Below, piece after piece: positions 35,865-47,545 of a DNA stretch of 64,000 nt. Source of the stretch: Molossus alvarezi. Lineage: Eukaryota > Chordata > Mammalia > Chiroptera > Molossidae. The DNA is taken from contig CM073889.1 in assembly GCA_037176705.1 (NCBI GenBank), positions 101,697,890 through 101,761,889 on the forward strand, read 5' to 3'. How positions within the stretch are numbered: the stretch's first letter is position 1; each line of letters starts with the position of its first letter. The position numbers and the translations under genes were made by a program. Below the pieces are notes generated by a model, which was not told where the DNA came from, made no database searches, and was given only the letters and a program-made list of their open reading frames with translations.

Positions 35865-36043
35865 AAATGCCAGTGGGTTCACTTGGCCAGTGTGGCTCAG
35901 TGGATTGAGCATCATCCCATGGACTGAGAGGGCATGCAGGAAGCAGCCAATCAGTGTTTCTCACATTGATGTTTCTCTCTCAAGAAAAAACAAACAAAAA
36001 ACAATAAAAACTTAAAATAAATAAATAAAATGCCTATGGGTTC
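35864..36043 (+). repeat. Short VES SINE, internally deleted, with duplication
   Basis: Element at 35881-36026. The head 'ACTTGGCCAGTGTGGCTCAG' jumps from 'GGACTGAGAGGGC' to 'ATGCAGGAAGCAGCC', losing the B-box region. Flanks 'AAAATGCCAGTGGGTTC' (35864-35880) and 'AAAATGCCTATGGGTTC' (36027-36043) are its duplication. It sits directly next to the preceding VES, in the opposite orientation. Confidence 0.93.
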
Positions 36044-36779
36044 TTAAAGGAACTCTAACCAGCATGTAGAATCAACGAAGACTTTCATTTTAATGACCAC
36101 TGGTGGCCTGTGTTCATTAAAGCAAAACTGCGCTAGGACATTCCTTCACAGGTAAGGCTGCAAGTGAATGAATGCAGAGATAGGCCAGACCATTTAATCG
36201 CCTATAGGACAGCCCAGGAGAGAAGGAACACTCATGCCCAGGCCTAGGGAACTGTAATTCCCAATACAGTCCTGACACAGTGGGGTCCCACCATAGTGAG
36301 CTCTGGCAGAATCTGACTGACACTGTACAAGGCTGATCTGGCTACTGTGTGGAGAACAGACTGGAAGGGGACAAGGGGACAAACAGGAAAGCCAGTTCGG
36401 AGTCTGCTGGGTTGGATGCGTCCGACTGGTAGCAGGAGGAAAGTGAGGACACAGGTCCAGTGAGGGCCAGGCTGGACATTGAGGGCAGATGCTGGGATCT
36501 GCGATGTGGAGGATGACCTGGATCATGCCACTTGCTGAAATGGGGATTCAGGGAGAAACAGGAATAGCAATAGACAAGTTTGCTTCAAACGCCTTTCATT
36601 GTGAAAGGCGACTTTTTCATTGTGGGGTAGCGACTTTTGGAAATGGACCCAATTGAGGACTGAACCATTTCACTCTCCACGGTGAGTCAGGAAAACATAT
36701 AAAAGAGGCAGCACTGCTAATTTTTTTTTAACGTACGTACTAATTCTGACTCAGAGTAAGTGACACTTTCACAGTATCT
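36044..36779. other. Gene-free stretch with one perfect hairpin
   Basis: About 0.74 kb. The only feature is the inverted repeat at 36590-36610. Confidence 0.45.
36590..36610. repeat. Perfect 9-bp inverted repeat
   Basis: 'CGCCTTTCA' (36590-36598), loop TTG, 'TGAAAGGCG' (36602-36610). It is not followed by a T run and is not recognised as part of a transposon end. Confidence 0.9.
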
Positions 36780-36912
36780 CAGAAATGGAAAGGACCCAGG
36801 AGATCCGGGCCTACTCCTTTCATTCAGCAAGTGAGGAACCTGAGGTCCAGAGCAACACAATGATTTACCCAAGTCAGCATCACTGTGCTCGTGCCGGATT
36901 CGTGTCATATAG
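36780..36912 (-). repeat. MIR SINE (antisense), split by HAL1
   Basis: 'AGTGAGGAACCTGAGGTCCA' then 'TTTACCCAAGTCAGCATCAC' resembles the reverse complement of MIR. It is interrupted at its 3' side by the HAL1 insertion and may continue briefly after 39317. Confidence 0.65.
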
Positions 36913-37772
36913 GACACTGCAGGGGACTTCCGGTCCAGATGGCGGGTAGGCAAACACAGTATCGCGTTCTCCCACAACCACATCAAAGTTACAACTAAAC
37001 TACAGAACAGCCATCATTCAAAACTGCCTGAAATCAAGCTGAATGGAAGTCCTACAACTACGGAATTAAAGCAGCAGCCACATCCAGACTGATAGAAGGA
37101 GCGGAGGCGGACAGACTGGTCCCACACCCACGTGTGGCGGATAAAAATCAGGAGGACACCTTGGTTGGGAAGATCCTCCCTGAGGACTGAGGAGTCCCCA
37201 TCCCACACCAGGCACCCAGCTCAGGGTTCCAGTGCCAGGAAGAGAGTCCCCATCACTTCTGGCTGGAAAAACCAGCGGGAACTGAGGCTCAGGGAGGCTG
37301 AGGTGGCTGGAGCCCCAGGCAGCTCCTTAAAGGGCCCGCGCACGGACTTATCGGACACTCTCCCTCTAAGCTTGGAGGGGAGGCAGCTCGAGGGGCACCA
37401 GAGACACACAGGGAAGAACTGAGCTGTTTGGCATTGGAGCGAGGGCTGGAGAGGGGGCTTTCTCCAGGACAAACTTGCTGTCAGAGGCCTTCATTCCTTT
37501 GGTGAGCCCTTCCCTGGGGCAGCAGACAGCCTGGGACTCCAGCAACCTGGCTCACACTGGATGCCCCGCCCTGGTGATTCCCTGAGGCCCCGCCCCACCC
37601 AGCTTTCAGGCCCACCCAAGCTGTTGCCAGTTGCTTAATCACCAGATTAGCCTGTCTTAGATCCTGCTTCAGGTTTTTCCTAAATTCTTTCAAACAAGCA
37701 GCATCTGGTCTCAGCTAGCCCTATACCTCTCATTAAGTAATACATAGAAACAAACACAGGGAGGCAGTCAAA

Positions 37773-38930
37773 ATGAGGAGACAAAGAAATAGGTCCCAAA
37801 TGAAAGAACAGAACAAAACCCTAGGGAAAGAACTAAGCGAAATGGAGATAAGCAACCTAACAGATGCTGAGTTCACTGCTTATAAGGATGCTCAATGAAC
37901 GTAGTGAGAACCTCAGCAAACTTAGTGAGGGCCTCAAGAGCATAAAAAAGGACCAGTCAGAAATAAGGATGCACAGTCAGAAATGAAGGAGGCACTAACT
38001 GAAATAAAGAATAATTTACACAGATTCAATAGTAAAGTAGGTAAAGCCAAAAAAGCAAACCATCGACTTGGAATATAAGGAAGCAAAAAACACCCAATCA
38101 GAACAGCAAAAAGAAAACAATCCAAAAAAATGAGGATAGTGTAAGGAGCCTCTGGGACAACTTCAAGCGTGCCAACATTCGCATCTTGGGGGTGCCAGAA
38201 AATGAAGAGAGAGAACAAGAAATCGAAAACCTATTTGAAACAATAATGGCAGAAAACTTCCCTAACTTGGTGAAGGAAACAGACATACAAGTCCAGGAAG
38301 CACAGAGAGTCCCAAACAAGATGAACCCCAAGAGGCCCACACCAAGACGCATCATCAAAATGCAAAAGGTTCAAGACAAAGAGAGAATCTTAAAAGCAGC
38401 AAGAGAAAAGCAGTTAGTTACCTACAAGGGAGTTTCCATAAGACTGTCAGCAAATTTTTCTTTTCTTTTCTTTTCTTTTTATCCTCACCTGAGGACATTT
38501 TTTCATGTTTTGTTCAGATAGAGTGGGAGGGAGAGAGAGGAAGGGAGAGAGAGAAACATCGACGTGAAAGGGACACATCGAGTGGTTGCCACCCACACGA
38601 CCCAACTGGGGCCGGGGACAAACTGCCCTTAGTGGGAACCGAACCCGGGTCTCTCTGAACTGCAGGCCGATGCTCTAACCACTGAACCAAACCGGCCAGT
38701 TGATTTCTCAAAAGAAACTTTGCAGGCCAGAAGGGAGTGGCAAGAAATATTCAGAGTGATGAAAAGCAAGAACCTACAACCAAGATGACTCTATCCTGCA
38801 AAGCTGACATTTAGAATCGATGGCCATATAGTTTCCCAAACAAGGAAAAGCTAAAGGAGTTCATCACCACCAAACCATTATTACATGAAATGATGAAGGG
38901 TCTTTTTGAAGAAAAAGATAAAATATATGA
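37773..38930 (+). pseudogene. HAL1 ORF1 (L1 ORF1p-like), broken
   Basis: L1 ORF1p is an RNA-binding trimeric chaperone of the retrotransposition particle: coiled coil, RRM, then C-terminal domain. A plausible start lies at 37773, but the frame stops at about 37898. A coiled-coil-like Lys/Glu/Asn-rich part follows in shifted frames. The best preserved part is 38186-38455: it opens 'MGVPENEEREQEIENLFE', then shows the basic 'RPTPRRII' and 'ERILKAAREK' motifs typical of the ORF1p RRM to C-terminal region. A VES SINE then interrupts it. The C-terminal part resumes at 38715 ('GCAGGCCAGAAGGGAGTGGC') with further frame breaks. It is non-functional. Confidence 0.9.
38461..38699 (-). repeat. VES SINE (antisense) inside HAL1 ORF1
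   Basis: (TTTTC)n tail, then 'ATCCTCACCTGAGGACAT', GA stretch, and head 'GAACCAAACCGGCCAGT'. It is of the long-tail class and postdates the HAL1 insertion. Confidence 0.95.
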
Positions 38931-39350
38931 ACAAACAAAATGGCAATGAATACATAGCTATCGACAATGGAATCTACAAACAAAATGAACAGGCAGAACA
39001 GAAACATTCTTATAGATACAGAGAACATTTTGTTGGTTGCCTGATGGGAGGGGGGTTGGGGGAATGGGTGAAAAAGGTGAAGGGATTAAGAACAAATTCA
39101 TTGCTAGACTGACAAACCTCAAAGGGAAAGGGATTGGGGGGGGGGAGAATAAACCAAAGAACTTATATGCATAACCAATGGACACAGACAACAGTGTGGG
39201 AAAAGGCGGGAGGGGGGCAGGAGTGGGGAGAAGGGGGTCCATCGGGCAAAAATGAGGAACATCTGTAATACATTCAACAATAAAGATAAAAAAAATAAAA
39301 TAAAAAGACACTGCAGTCCACACCTCCATGCAGAGAGCTGGGTGCACTTT

Positions 39351-41890
39351 CCACCGCACCACCCTGTCTCTATGCTACTTGTGATACAAGTGGCAAATCC
39401 ATGCTCATTTCTGAGCACCACCTGAATAGACCAATAGAATGGAAGCTGGAAAAGTAAACACAATAATGCAAATAGTGGCATTATTTAGATACGACTAGCT
39501 ACAGTGTATCCAAGGAAACACACACAGCAGTGCTCAGGAGAGGGTCCCCCCACTCCCGTCTGCCCATGCTCCTCATCAGGAACGACTCCAGGAGGCTGCA
39601 GAGCAGTGTGCATCTGTCGCTTATCAGTTTGTGTCAGCTCAGCTCCTTCTGTATCTTCCCTGCTTCGGTGGGGGGGGGGGACTTGTGAACAAGAAAAGTG
39701 ACAACTGAATGGAAGCACAACTTGTAAAGCATAGCGTGTATATATATATAAAAATATCAGCCACTGCTTTAACAGTGAAGAGCTGAGAAGGGAAAATGAG
39801 AGGCTAACCCGTGTGGGTTCCTTCAAGGCTGCTCCTCCCTTCCCATGTGGCCAAAATTAGGGGATTGGGACAGGGCAGTAATATACTCCTGGACACTGAT
39901 GCACAGGCGTGAGGAGGTAAACGCCTTATTTCTTTCATCTGGTTGTACAAATGCCTTACACACGGTGCTAGTGATCTGCCTGATGCAGATAAGCCGCAAC
40001 TCACGCCAGGCCCTGCACCTGGAAGGTCACACCCGTGCCCGGGCTCCTCTCAAACGACAATCAGAGAGTGGCCTGGCAGGGCAGTGAGAAGACAGCCAGC
40101 CTGACAGGACATCAGCACCTCTAGGACCATCACTGACTGATGCTCCATCTGAAGCTAAACCATCAGCTCCCGGGGCATTGTAGGGAACTGACTCTAAAAG
40201 AAGGCAAACCAGGTCCTAGCCAGCCTCTCAGGATCTGATCCCTCTTCATTGCAGAGGCCCTTCTTCTTGGGCTGAGCAGAGCAACCTCTGTGCGGGTCCA
40301 CGGCGCGCCAGCCCTGCCAGGCTGTAGAGCCTGCTTTTCTTCCACGCTCCTCCTCCACCTTGAGCATCCTTCCTCTCTCTAATCTCCTTAATTCTCCTTC
40401 CTTTCCTGTCTGCACCCAAACTTGCAACCTACACATGGCTTCCTCCCATAAGAAAGGTAACAGATGGTCCTTTCTACCTCCCACCACGAAATCACCACCA
40501 CCAAAACACACGACTGGAGCATTTTATACTGAACCAATAAAGCTTTGTAATTCCCATTCTTAGAATAAATTCAAGTGAGTTTGGAAACCTATTTCTCTAA
40601 GAGAGACAGAAACTATGTACCACTTCCTTTGGGTTTACTTTTATAGGTAAGTAGAAACTCAAGAACAAAATGGTTTACTCCTTCCTTCTTTTACTGTTTA
40701 TTTGAAATTATTCCTTTTCACCTTAATTTTATATATTTTTTCCCAACCATCATTTCTTGCCTCCTTTCAGGTGGGCAAGAGGTTTCAAGGACATAGGGGT
40801 CAAGCTCCCATTCTAAGGCACTTTCCAGCAGCATCCTTGCTGGAGGGTGCCCAGCCTACTCAGACACCCGCAGAGATGAAGTCCTCTCTTCCATACAAAG
40901 CAGCCCAGTCCACCACTCAGGGGTCTGACGGGCCAGGTGCTCCTGCACACGAAGCTAAGTCTACCTCCTGTGATATATACCCACTGCTGATCAGTCTGAG
41001 CTTCGTAAGAACTCAGAGAGGGGAGACAGGAATTCCAAGTGCCCATCCTGCAGTATTTCAGGATCATGTCTCCTCTTCTCTGGACTGTAAGTCCTGGGTC
41101 CCCAGCTGTTCTTCATGTGCTACGGTCTCCAGGCACCTACCTCTGGATGAGCTCCCTTTACTGAGATCCCCTTTAATGTCATCAACATCAGAACATAGTT
41201 GAGTGGAGTCACATCTTGGGAAGGGTGGAGAGTCAATTCTATAGTCAGTAACAAAGAAGAAGTCACGCGGCACCCAAATTCTCCTTGAAAATCCCTCCCA
41301 GGGTCCATCATCACAGTGAGATGCTCACTCCAGAGGCTCCGAACTGCCCAAGGAAACAGTTCCCTCCCTCCAGCCCACTCTCACCCCGGGGCCTGACCTC
41401 TAAGTAAGGAAAGCAATTTTTCCTATTTATTGGTTGGTTTGTTTCTTGGGGATTATTTGTTTTTGTCTACTACCCTTAGCTCATCCCTGGCTTTTAAATG
41501 CATCCAGGAGCCAGTAGGAAGTGCCACTGCTACTTAGGTCTCTTCAAAGGACATCTGTATTCTTTGGGTCAAGTTCAACATCCCCTCCAAAGCGGGTCCT
41601 CTACCCAGGCCAATACTTCATTATGGCCAAACAAAGAGCCACCACTGGGCACAGTTCACCCAAAGAACTTGGGAAAAGTTACATTTTGAAGTCTCACATT
41701 TGCAAATTGTTGTCTTGATTTAAAAAAAGAGGTTATAAGGAGGTTAATGTGATAGCAATCTTACTCCAGTACATAAAAATCAATATCACTATCTTTTCCC
41801 AAAGCCTGAAACAATTTAAGCTACTACAATTTTTTTTCTTTTGCCTAGAAGACTCTATACACTCTTATAATCATCCTTTATCATCCCAGG
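39351..41890. other. Gene-free stretch, no recognised repeat
   Basis: About 2.5 kb. Small features: a G run at 39670-39679, (TA)n at about 39739-39750, and a plus-strand 166-codon frame at 40702-41202 with no domain. Nothing here supports a gene. Confidence 0.45.
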
Positions 41891-41915
41891 TTTTTTTTTT
41901 TTTTTTTAAAAAAAA
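41891..41915. repeat. Poly-T followed by poly-A
   Basis: T17 directly joined to A8, a simple inverted homopolymer immediately 5' of a VES element. Confidence 0.9.
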
Positions 41916-42161
41916 GGCCCTGCCCAGTTTGGCTCAGCGGTTAGAGCGTCAGCCCATGGACCGGAGAGTCCCGGGTTCGGTTCCCGCTAAGGGCATGTAC
42001 CTCGGTTGCAGTTTGTCCCCAGCCCCGGTTGCGGTCGTGTGGGTGGCAACCACTCGATGTGTCTCTCTCATATTGATGTTTCTCTCTCTTCCCCCCCTCT
42101 CCCTCCCACTCTATTTGAAGATACATGCAAAAATGTCCTCGGGTGAGGATTTAAAAAAAAA
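41916..42161 (+). repeat. VES SINE, long-tail class, intact head
   Basis: Head 'GGCCCTGCCCAGTTTGGCTC' with A box 'TGGCTCAGCGGTTAGAGC' and B box 'GGGTTCGGTTCCC', both close to pol III consensus. The tail is 'GTCCTCGGGTGAGGATTT'. It belongs to the same subgroup as the copies at 51.6, 52.3 and 60.8 kb. Confidence 0.96.
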
Positions 42162-42564
42162 GTATTGGCACAGGTTTCTTGCCTGTGTATTTCTGGTTAC
42201 ATCTGAAGTCACCTGAAGTCATATTAGTGTCCAAGCACCAGACAAACCATAGTTAACATATTCATTCAAGATAAAAATGCTATTTTATAAGGAAGATTAT
42301 AAATGGGCTTTGAAACAACTTCATATAACACCTGTTTAAAACAGTCAAACCGTGAAACTAAAACAATGACATAAATCAAAATCATCCTAATTTTATGGAA
42401 ATGAGACCATTTTATTTTTTTAAAAATTGATGCAAAATTAACTTTGTTCTCAAGAACAGACTGCAACATGATGGGATGAGGTACAGCTCAGTAGATATTC
42501 AGCCCTGAAAAGATTCATGCAAATACCCTTCATACCTTGGGTATTACTACATTTTTATGCTCTA
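42162..42564. other. Gene-free stretch, no recognised repeat
   Basis: About 0.4 kb, AT-rich. Nothing recognised. Confidence 0.4.
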
Positions 42565-42743
42565 GAGGAGCTCATTTATTTTTATTTTTATTTACTGAGT
42601 TGCGAGAGAGACATAGAGAGACACACTGATGTGCTGTTGCTTCTTGTATGTGCCCTGACCAGGGATTAAACTGGAAACCTTGGCATATCAGGACGATGCT
42701 CTAACCAACTGAGCTACCCAGCCAGGGCTACAGGAACTCATTT
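42565..42743 (-). repeat. Short VES-type SINE (antisense) with duplication
   Basis: Element at 42578-42730, about 150 bp. It lacks the long GA stretch and has the head 'CTGAGCTACCCAGCCAGGGC'. Flanks 'GGAGCTCATTT' and 'GGAACTCATTT' form the duplication. It belongs to the 'ACCCAGCCAGGGC' head class, with the copies at 10.9, 30.4 and 63.1 kb. Confidence 0.9.
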
Positions 42744-44860
42744 TTTAAAAGGAGGGTACAGTAAATATACTCTTATAAGTGCTTGTAAACATTTTGTATG
42801 GATTTTTATATACTCTCATCTTTGCCTTCCGGCTCAAATGGCTTGTCTTCTGGGTATCATCCTTTGGTAATCACTACTTGACGTTTTCTCCATCTTGAAG
42901 GGTTATGCAAACAAAGCTTCAGCCCCACCCTACCCCAGCCAACCAGCCTATTGTCCCTACACCCCCTCTCCCTCACCCAGTCTCCAACCCCCAAGGCTGG
43001 AGGAGGAAAAGCGGTTTTCCAGGTGAACAGACGGGGCTCCCATTCTAGTGAGCTCTGTGGAGAAGCCCAGAACGGGGAACAGCTCTGGAGTCGGGAAGCC
43101 CCTGCTGGTGTAACTCTGACCTTTGCCACTGCCCTCTGAAGTATGGTTCTGGACAGGGACGTCGGCCCTCCACGCTCACACAGGAGACAGAAGGGCGTGC
43201 TGACGGGCTAACAGGAGTGAAAGGCGAGACTTCCTCCCCAACTACTGTCTTGAGAGCTGCTGCGGCAGCCAAGGAACCTCCCAGCTTTCTACTGGGCAGG
43301 CCACATCGTACCACGCTCATGGTCTTGGCCAGTGCCTCCTGGGTACACTACCCCTAGATGGCACTGAGCACACTGAATACAATTGTGAGCTCGAAGCAAG
43401 GGCTACATCTCATGCACCACTGAAGCCCAGCCCTGTGCCTGCCATCAAGAAGAGTCTCACCTGTGTGTCTGTTACACAACACTGCCCAGCCCATCGAGGC
43501 CAAGAGTTGAAGTCACTTCAGCTGTGGGCAAGGGTGGTTCTGGCACACACCATCAGCTGAAGACCAAGTTCTCGGCAAAAACACAGCTTCAGACTTGCCA
43601 GTGTTCACGGCCCAAACCGGCACAAAGCAGAACCAGTGCGATTTCCCACTTGTGTGACACTTAAATCACAAAGTGTATCACTAAAAACTACCAGCTGCCC
43701 ACGTAGGTGCCATGAGCTAGCCCTAGACTGACCACTGTTTGCCACAGTAAGTACATGAAAAATTACGATTTCTCAGGTGTCTACCTTGTACAGTCACTTA
43801 ACAGAAAAAAAACTTGAGATGCATAAACATAGCTCAGCAGAAAGTGCGACCACTGACCCCCCCAGCAAAGCACAAGAAGTATTGGGTGAGATTTTGAATT
43901 TCAGCATTCAGCCAAGAGTTACTGAATGGCATCGAGTACAAAACAGTTTAGCCTAACTAATTATTTGGCTGCACTTAGCTACGATGTTTTAGGTCTAGGC
44001 TGCTCCGGGACTGCTGGTGTTACTTACAGCCCCAGACACGTCATTACTCTTTGGCCAGCACCTGGGCAGTTTCTGATTTCTGAGACGGTTCACGTTGTGA
44101 TGTGAGCACAGTTCAGACTGATACCCTCAGCATCTGTCCCATTCAGTGAGAACACTCTACCTGACTGAGTATTATGTAACCCCAGCGGCTCACCGAGTGC
44201 GGTTTGGTTTCACACTGCCAGTCAGAGCGCAGGGATATTAACAGCGGGCAGTCCCCAGAGCCTTTATTAAGGATGGATTACAGAAGGTTAAGGAATGTGG
44301 GGGGAGGGAGGAAGTGGAGGAAGCAACCAGAGAAAAAGGAGAGGATCTAGAACAAATGCTTTCAACAGAGGAGACGGACACAACCCAAAAAGTTCATTAT
44401 TGGGCTATTCGCAATAGCAGATATTAAGGCCCATATCCTAGCGCTGTTTTTAAGGTATGAGAGAGCAGGTGAGACGTGAAAAGAAATCATCACCAGAATC
44501 CAAGGCAGGAACTGATTATAGTAAAAACCAAATTAGAAACTCGGGTAGAAGGATGCAAGTACCATAAATAACCCGGGTCCAGCAAGAAATGAAACCAGGT
44601 CCAGCAAAAGCCTCCCAAATTCTACTGAGCAGGGGTGAATGCAACATCTATAATTTCACCAGCTCTCCAGATCATCCTGATGTACCCCAACATGGGAAAA
44701 CCGTGGCTCTAGTACCTGCAACAGCCACAGCCTCTGCTGAGGAAAATGCATGGTTCCCAGGGGCTGAGCCATCTCGGAAAGTTCCTTGGGGCCAGGTGGC
44801 CAAAGCCACCTGGACCAGGTGTACCTGCCCAGGAGCAACCGATCAAGAGACTGCCCTCTG
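42744..44860. other. Gene-free stretch, no recognised repeat
   Basis: About 2.1 kb. A CTCF-like 'CCCCTAGATGGCA' at about 43352 has one mismatch. No exon or RNA gene is recognised. Confidence 0.45.
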
Positions 44861-45042
44861 TCTGGCTGGTGTGGCTCAGTGGTTGAGTGTTGACCCATGC
44901 ACTAAGAGGTCACCTGTTCGATTCCTGGTCAGGGCATATGCCCAGGTTGTGGGCCCGATCCCCAGAGGGGGGCATGCAGGAGGTGTCCAATTGATGGCCT
45001 CTCTCATTGATGTTTCTATCTCTCTCTCTATAATCAATAAAA
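44861..45042 (+). repeat. VES SINE, short-tail class
   Basis: Head 'TCTGGCTGGTGTGGCTCAGT', B box 'TGTTCGATTCC', body 'GGGGGGCATGCAGGAGGTGT', and a shortened CT stretch ending 'ATAATCAATAAAAC'. Confidence 0.94.
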
Positions 45043-45839
45043 CTTCAGAGCTTTTCTTATTAGTGAACAATGATGGAATCACAAGAACAATGATGGAGAG
45101 TGGGGCCAATCTAAACTGGAACTGGAGATTCAGAAAGGCTTGGTGAGAAGACAGGAAAGAGCAGAGCCCAGAGTAACTGTATCACGTTGACGGCACAGGT
45201 GTGGAAGGAAATGCATCTCTGCTGCTGACAGGATAACCTGGTCCCTAAAGTCTTGGAGGCCATGCACATCTTTCTGGTCCCCTAATACTGTGCTGGCCTG
45301 TTAAACCAGGTTGTTCAGGCCAGCCAAGCCTGGTTCCTGAGACAGCATCCTTAGAATAGAGCCCACATCTTGAAATGCCCTTGCAACCAAAATAGCCAAG
45401 TACACCAAATGCCAGGAAGGGCTAAAGATAGACACAAGCACCCGTTTGTGGTGTGAAGGTGGGATGCTCTCTTCAACACAAGGGGTAATCCCACAACTGT
45501 AAACTGTGGGGTAGTTAGGTCTGAAGCTCGAGGGATGAAGACATGAGATGACAGGTGGTCCTCAAAGCCAGGACCCCCACACTTCAAAAAGGAAAAGCAC
45601 GTGCGCAGCCCTGAGCTTCTCCATCAATGCTGGCGCTTCGCTGGTAAGAGGAGCCAGTCCCAGGCTGGCCTTCGCACAGAGGAGCTGCAGCCAACGCGTC
45701 AGCACCCTCAGCACCCGGAGCACTTTTCCCCGCCCGCAGGCTCTCACCCCCACACTGCCCTGCAGTAGCTGTGGCTTCCCCAAGGACAAGACCTTCTCCT
45801 AGCAACAGGATTAGTGGCAACAGTTAGTACAGTTCACAG
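45043..45839. other. Gene-free stretch, no recognised repeat
   Basis: About 0.8 kb. Three overlapping frames of 75-84 codons at 45548-45820 on both strands reflect local GC content, not coding. Confidence 0.45.
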
Positions 45840-46010
45840 GTTCTTGAGTTATCACATCAGCAAGCCCGAGGGTTGTACTGAACTTCTTGCCCCTGTTCTG
45901 CAGATAACCGAAGTCTAGAGGCTAAGTGGTTCCCTAAGGTCACACAGCTGATTAAAGGGAAGCCAGTGCTCACACAACCCAGGTCTACCCAGTCTAAGAT
46001 TATTTTCCAT
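45840..46010 (-). repeat. MIR SINE (antisense)
   Basis: 'TCCCTAAGGTCACACAGCTG' plus 'ACACAACCCAGGTCTACCCA' is the reverse complement of the MIR core and B-box region. Confidence 0.88.
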
Positions 46011-46024
46011 CCTATTTCTCCCAG

Positions 46025-46425
46025 AATTCAGTTGTGTGTTTTTTTATTGTGGTATATCACACACAACATAAAATTTACCATCTTAACCATGTTTACGTGT
46101 GAAGTTCAGCAGCATTAAGCACATTCACAGTGTCGCACAGCCCTCACCACCATTCATCTTCGGAACCTTTCACCTTGCAAAACTAAAACTCTGTATCCGT
46201 TGAACAACAACAGTTCCCTGTGCTCCCCTCCCTCCCACAACCAGCATTCTACTTTCCGTCCCTATGAACCTGACTCCTCTCGCTACCTCCTATAAATGGA
46301 ACCACACAATGTTTGTGTTTTGGTGACTGATTTATTTCAGTTGGCATGTCCTCAAGGTTCAACCATGTGGTAGCATGTGTCAGAATTTCCTTCTTTTTAA
46401 GGCTGAATAACATTCCATTGCAAGG
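46025..46425 (-). repeat. L1M LINE fragment (antisense)
   Basis: 'CATAAAATTTACCATCTTAA', 'CAACCACCATTCATC'-type segments, 'ATTTCAGTTGGCATGTCCTC' and 'GGCTGAATAACATTCCATTG' are the reverse complement of an L1M ORF2 end and 3' UTR. Confidence 0.88.
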
Positions 46426-47235
46426 AGAGGTCTCATCTTGCTTACCCATTCACCCGTGATGCGTACTGGGTGGCTCCTACAGCACTTGGCTACTGCGAAT
46501 ACTGCTATTTCACCCTCCTGTCTCATCTTCTGTTCAATGGCTAACATCACAGGGGGAAGGAACATACAAAGAGCATCCTTCCATCTGCTTTCAAAACAGC
46601 ATTGTAGGAAGTTAGGTGGAACACTCTCCATTTGATTATTCAATCAATAGATATTTATTAATGCTTTATATTTGTCATAACATTGAGGCAACTATATACC
46701 CATATATAATAAGACAAATATATGTGTATATTAGTATAATTAAGTGGGACTAGAAATCAGTGTTAACTATGAAATTCTGTGAGCCTTTAAGATTTTAAGC
46801 AAACGGACCAGAACTGCTACATTCAAACGAGTCTTTTCCTGACAGCCTCAGAACGCTACACGGATTGATCACTGAGAACACTCGAAGCCTGGCTGTAACT
46901 CCCCCTGAGGATGACAGATAGCAAGAGGACACACAAAACTGGAATCAGTACCCGGAAGTCACACTTAGTCTATACTACATGTGTCAGTGTGTCACTGAAT
47001 CCCTACCATACTCAACCAGCTTAGTTCTGTGAATAACTTTTGGCTATTTCCGGAACAGAATGCCTACATTCCAGGCATAAAGTTACTGCGACCCTACAAA
47101 GGAAACAAGGAATACACACACCATCAGATTTGAAGCCAGTTTCAGAGCCAGTACTGATGAACTCCAGTACCCTCCCCCCTCCCCCAAAGAGGCCATCCTG
47201 AAGGAAAAACACTCATTCGGATGGGCAGGCTCTAG
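46426..47235. other. Gene-free stretch, no recognised repeat
   Basis: About 0.8 kb. The AT-rich segment 46650-46745 has no clear repeat identity. 46440-46500 may be decayed L1M. Confidence 0.4.
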
Positions 47236-47545
47236 CATGGTCGTTATTAAATTAATCACATTTTAAGGGCATTCTCATCATTTCGGTGCACACAGCCTAT
47301 TACATAGTTACACACATACACACACACATACACACGCCCAGTAAAATGACAATTAAAGAGAGCAAGCCGCTTGATAGCAAAGAAACAGTTTCCGGCTGAG
47401 GAGACATTCATTTTCCTTGTTTTACAAATTAACATTAGCCCTCATTAGTGAGTACGAGTAAATTGAGAATGTGATTAAATCTGATGAGATGAGATGAAGC
47501 AATTTATCTCCTTTAATATACTAATACCGCCTTCGTGCTTATTCA
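47236..47545. promoter_or_regulatory. Candidate conserved non-coding element
   Basis: Two repeat-free AT-rich blocks surround a short CA run (47310-47335). They contain 'TTATTAAATTAATCACATTT', 'TACAAATTAACATTAGCCCT', 'CATTAGTGAGTACGAGTAAA' and 'TAATACCGCCTTCGTGCTTA'. Dense TAAT cores without coding capacity resemble intronic enhancers. Conservation is untested. Confidence 0.25.

Larger units (their letters stand above)
36913..39316 (+). mobile_element. HAL1 (half-L1) retrotransposon, nearly complete, with duplication
   Basis: Flanked by identical 'GACACTGCAG' at 36913-36922 and 39307-39316. In order it contains an L1-style start ('GGACTTCCGGTCCAGATGGC'), about 850 bp of GC-rich 5' UTR, a broken ORF1 (about 37773-38930), and a 3' UTR with 'AACTTATATGCATAACCAAT', a G-rich polypurine tract and 'CAACAATAAAGATAAAAAAA'. 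There is no ORF2: the ORF1 end passes straight into the 3' UTR, which defines HAL1, an element using L1 enzymes in trans. A VES SINE (38461-38699) sits inside ORF1. Without it the element is about 2.15 kb. Confidence 0.9.

Noticed and set aside
41937..41990. tRNA-like gene (A and B boxes)
   Set aside because: These boxes belong to a VES SINE head. No intact cloverleaf follows, and a SINE body continues. The same applies to all other VES heads.
44589..45146. 185-codon plus-strand frame
   Set aside because: Much of it is translated VES SINE sequence.
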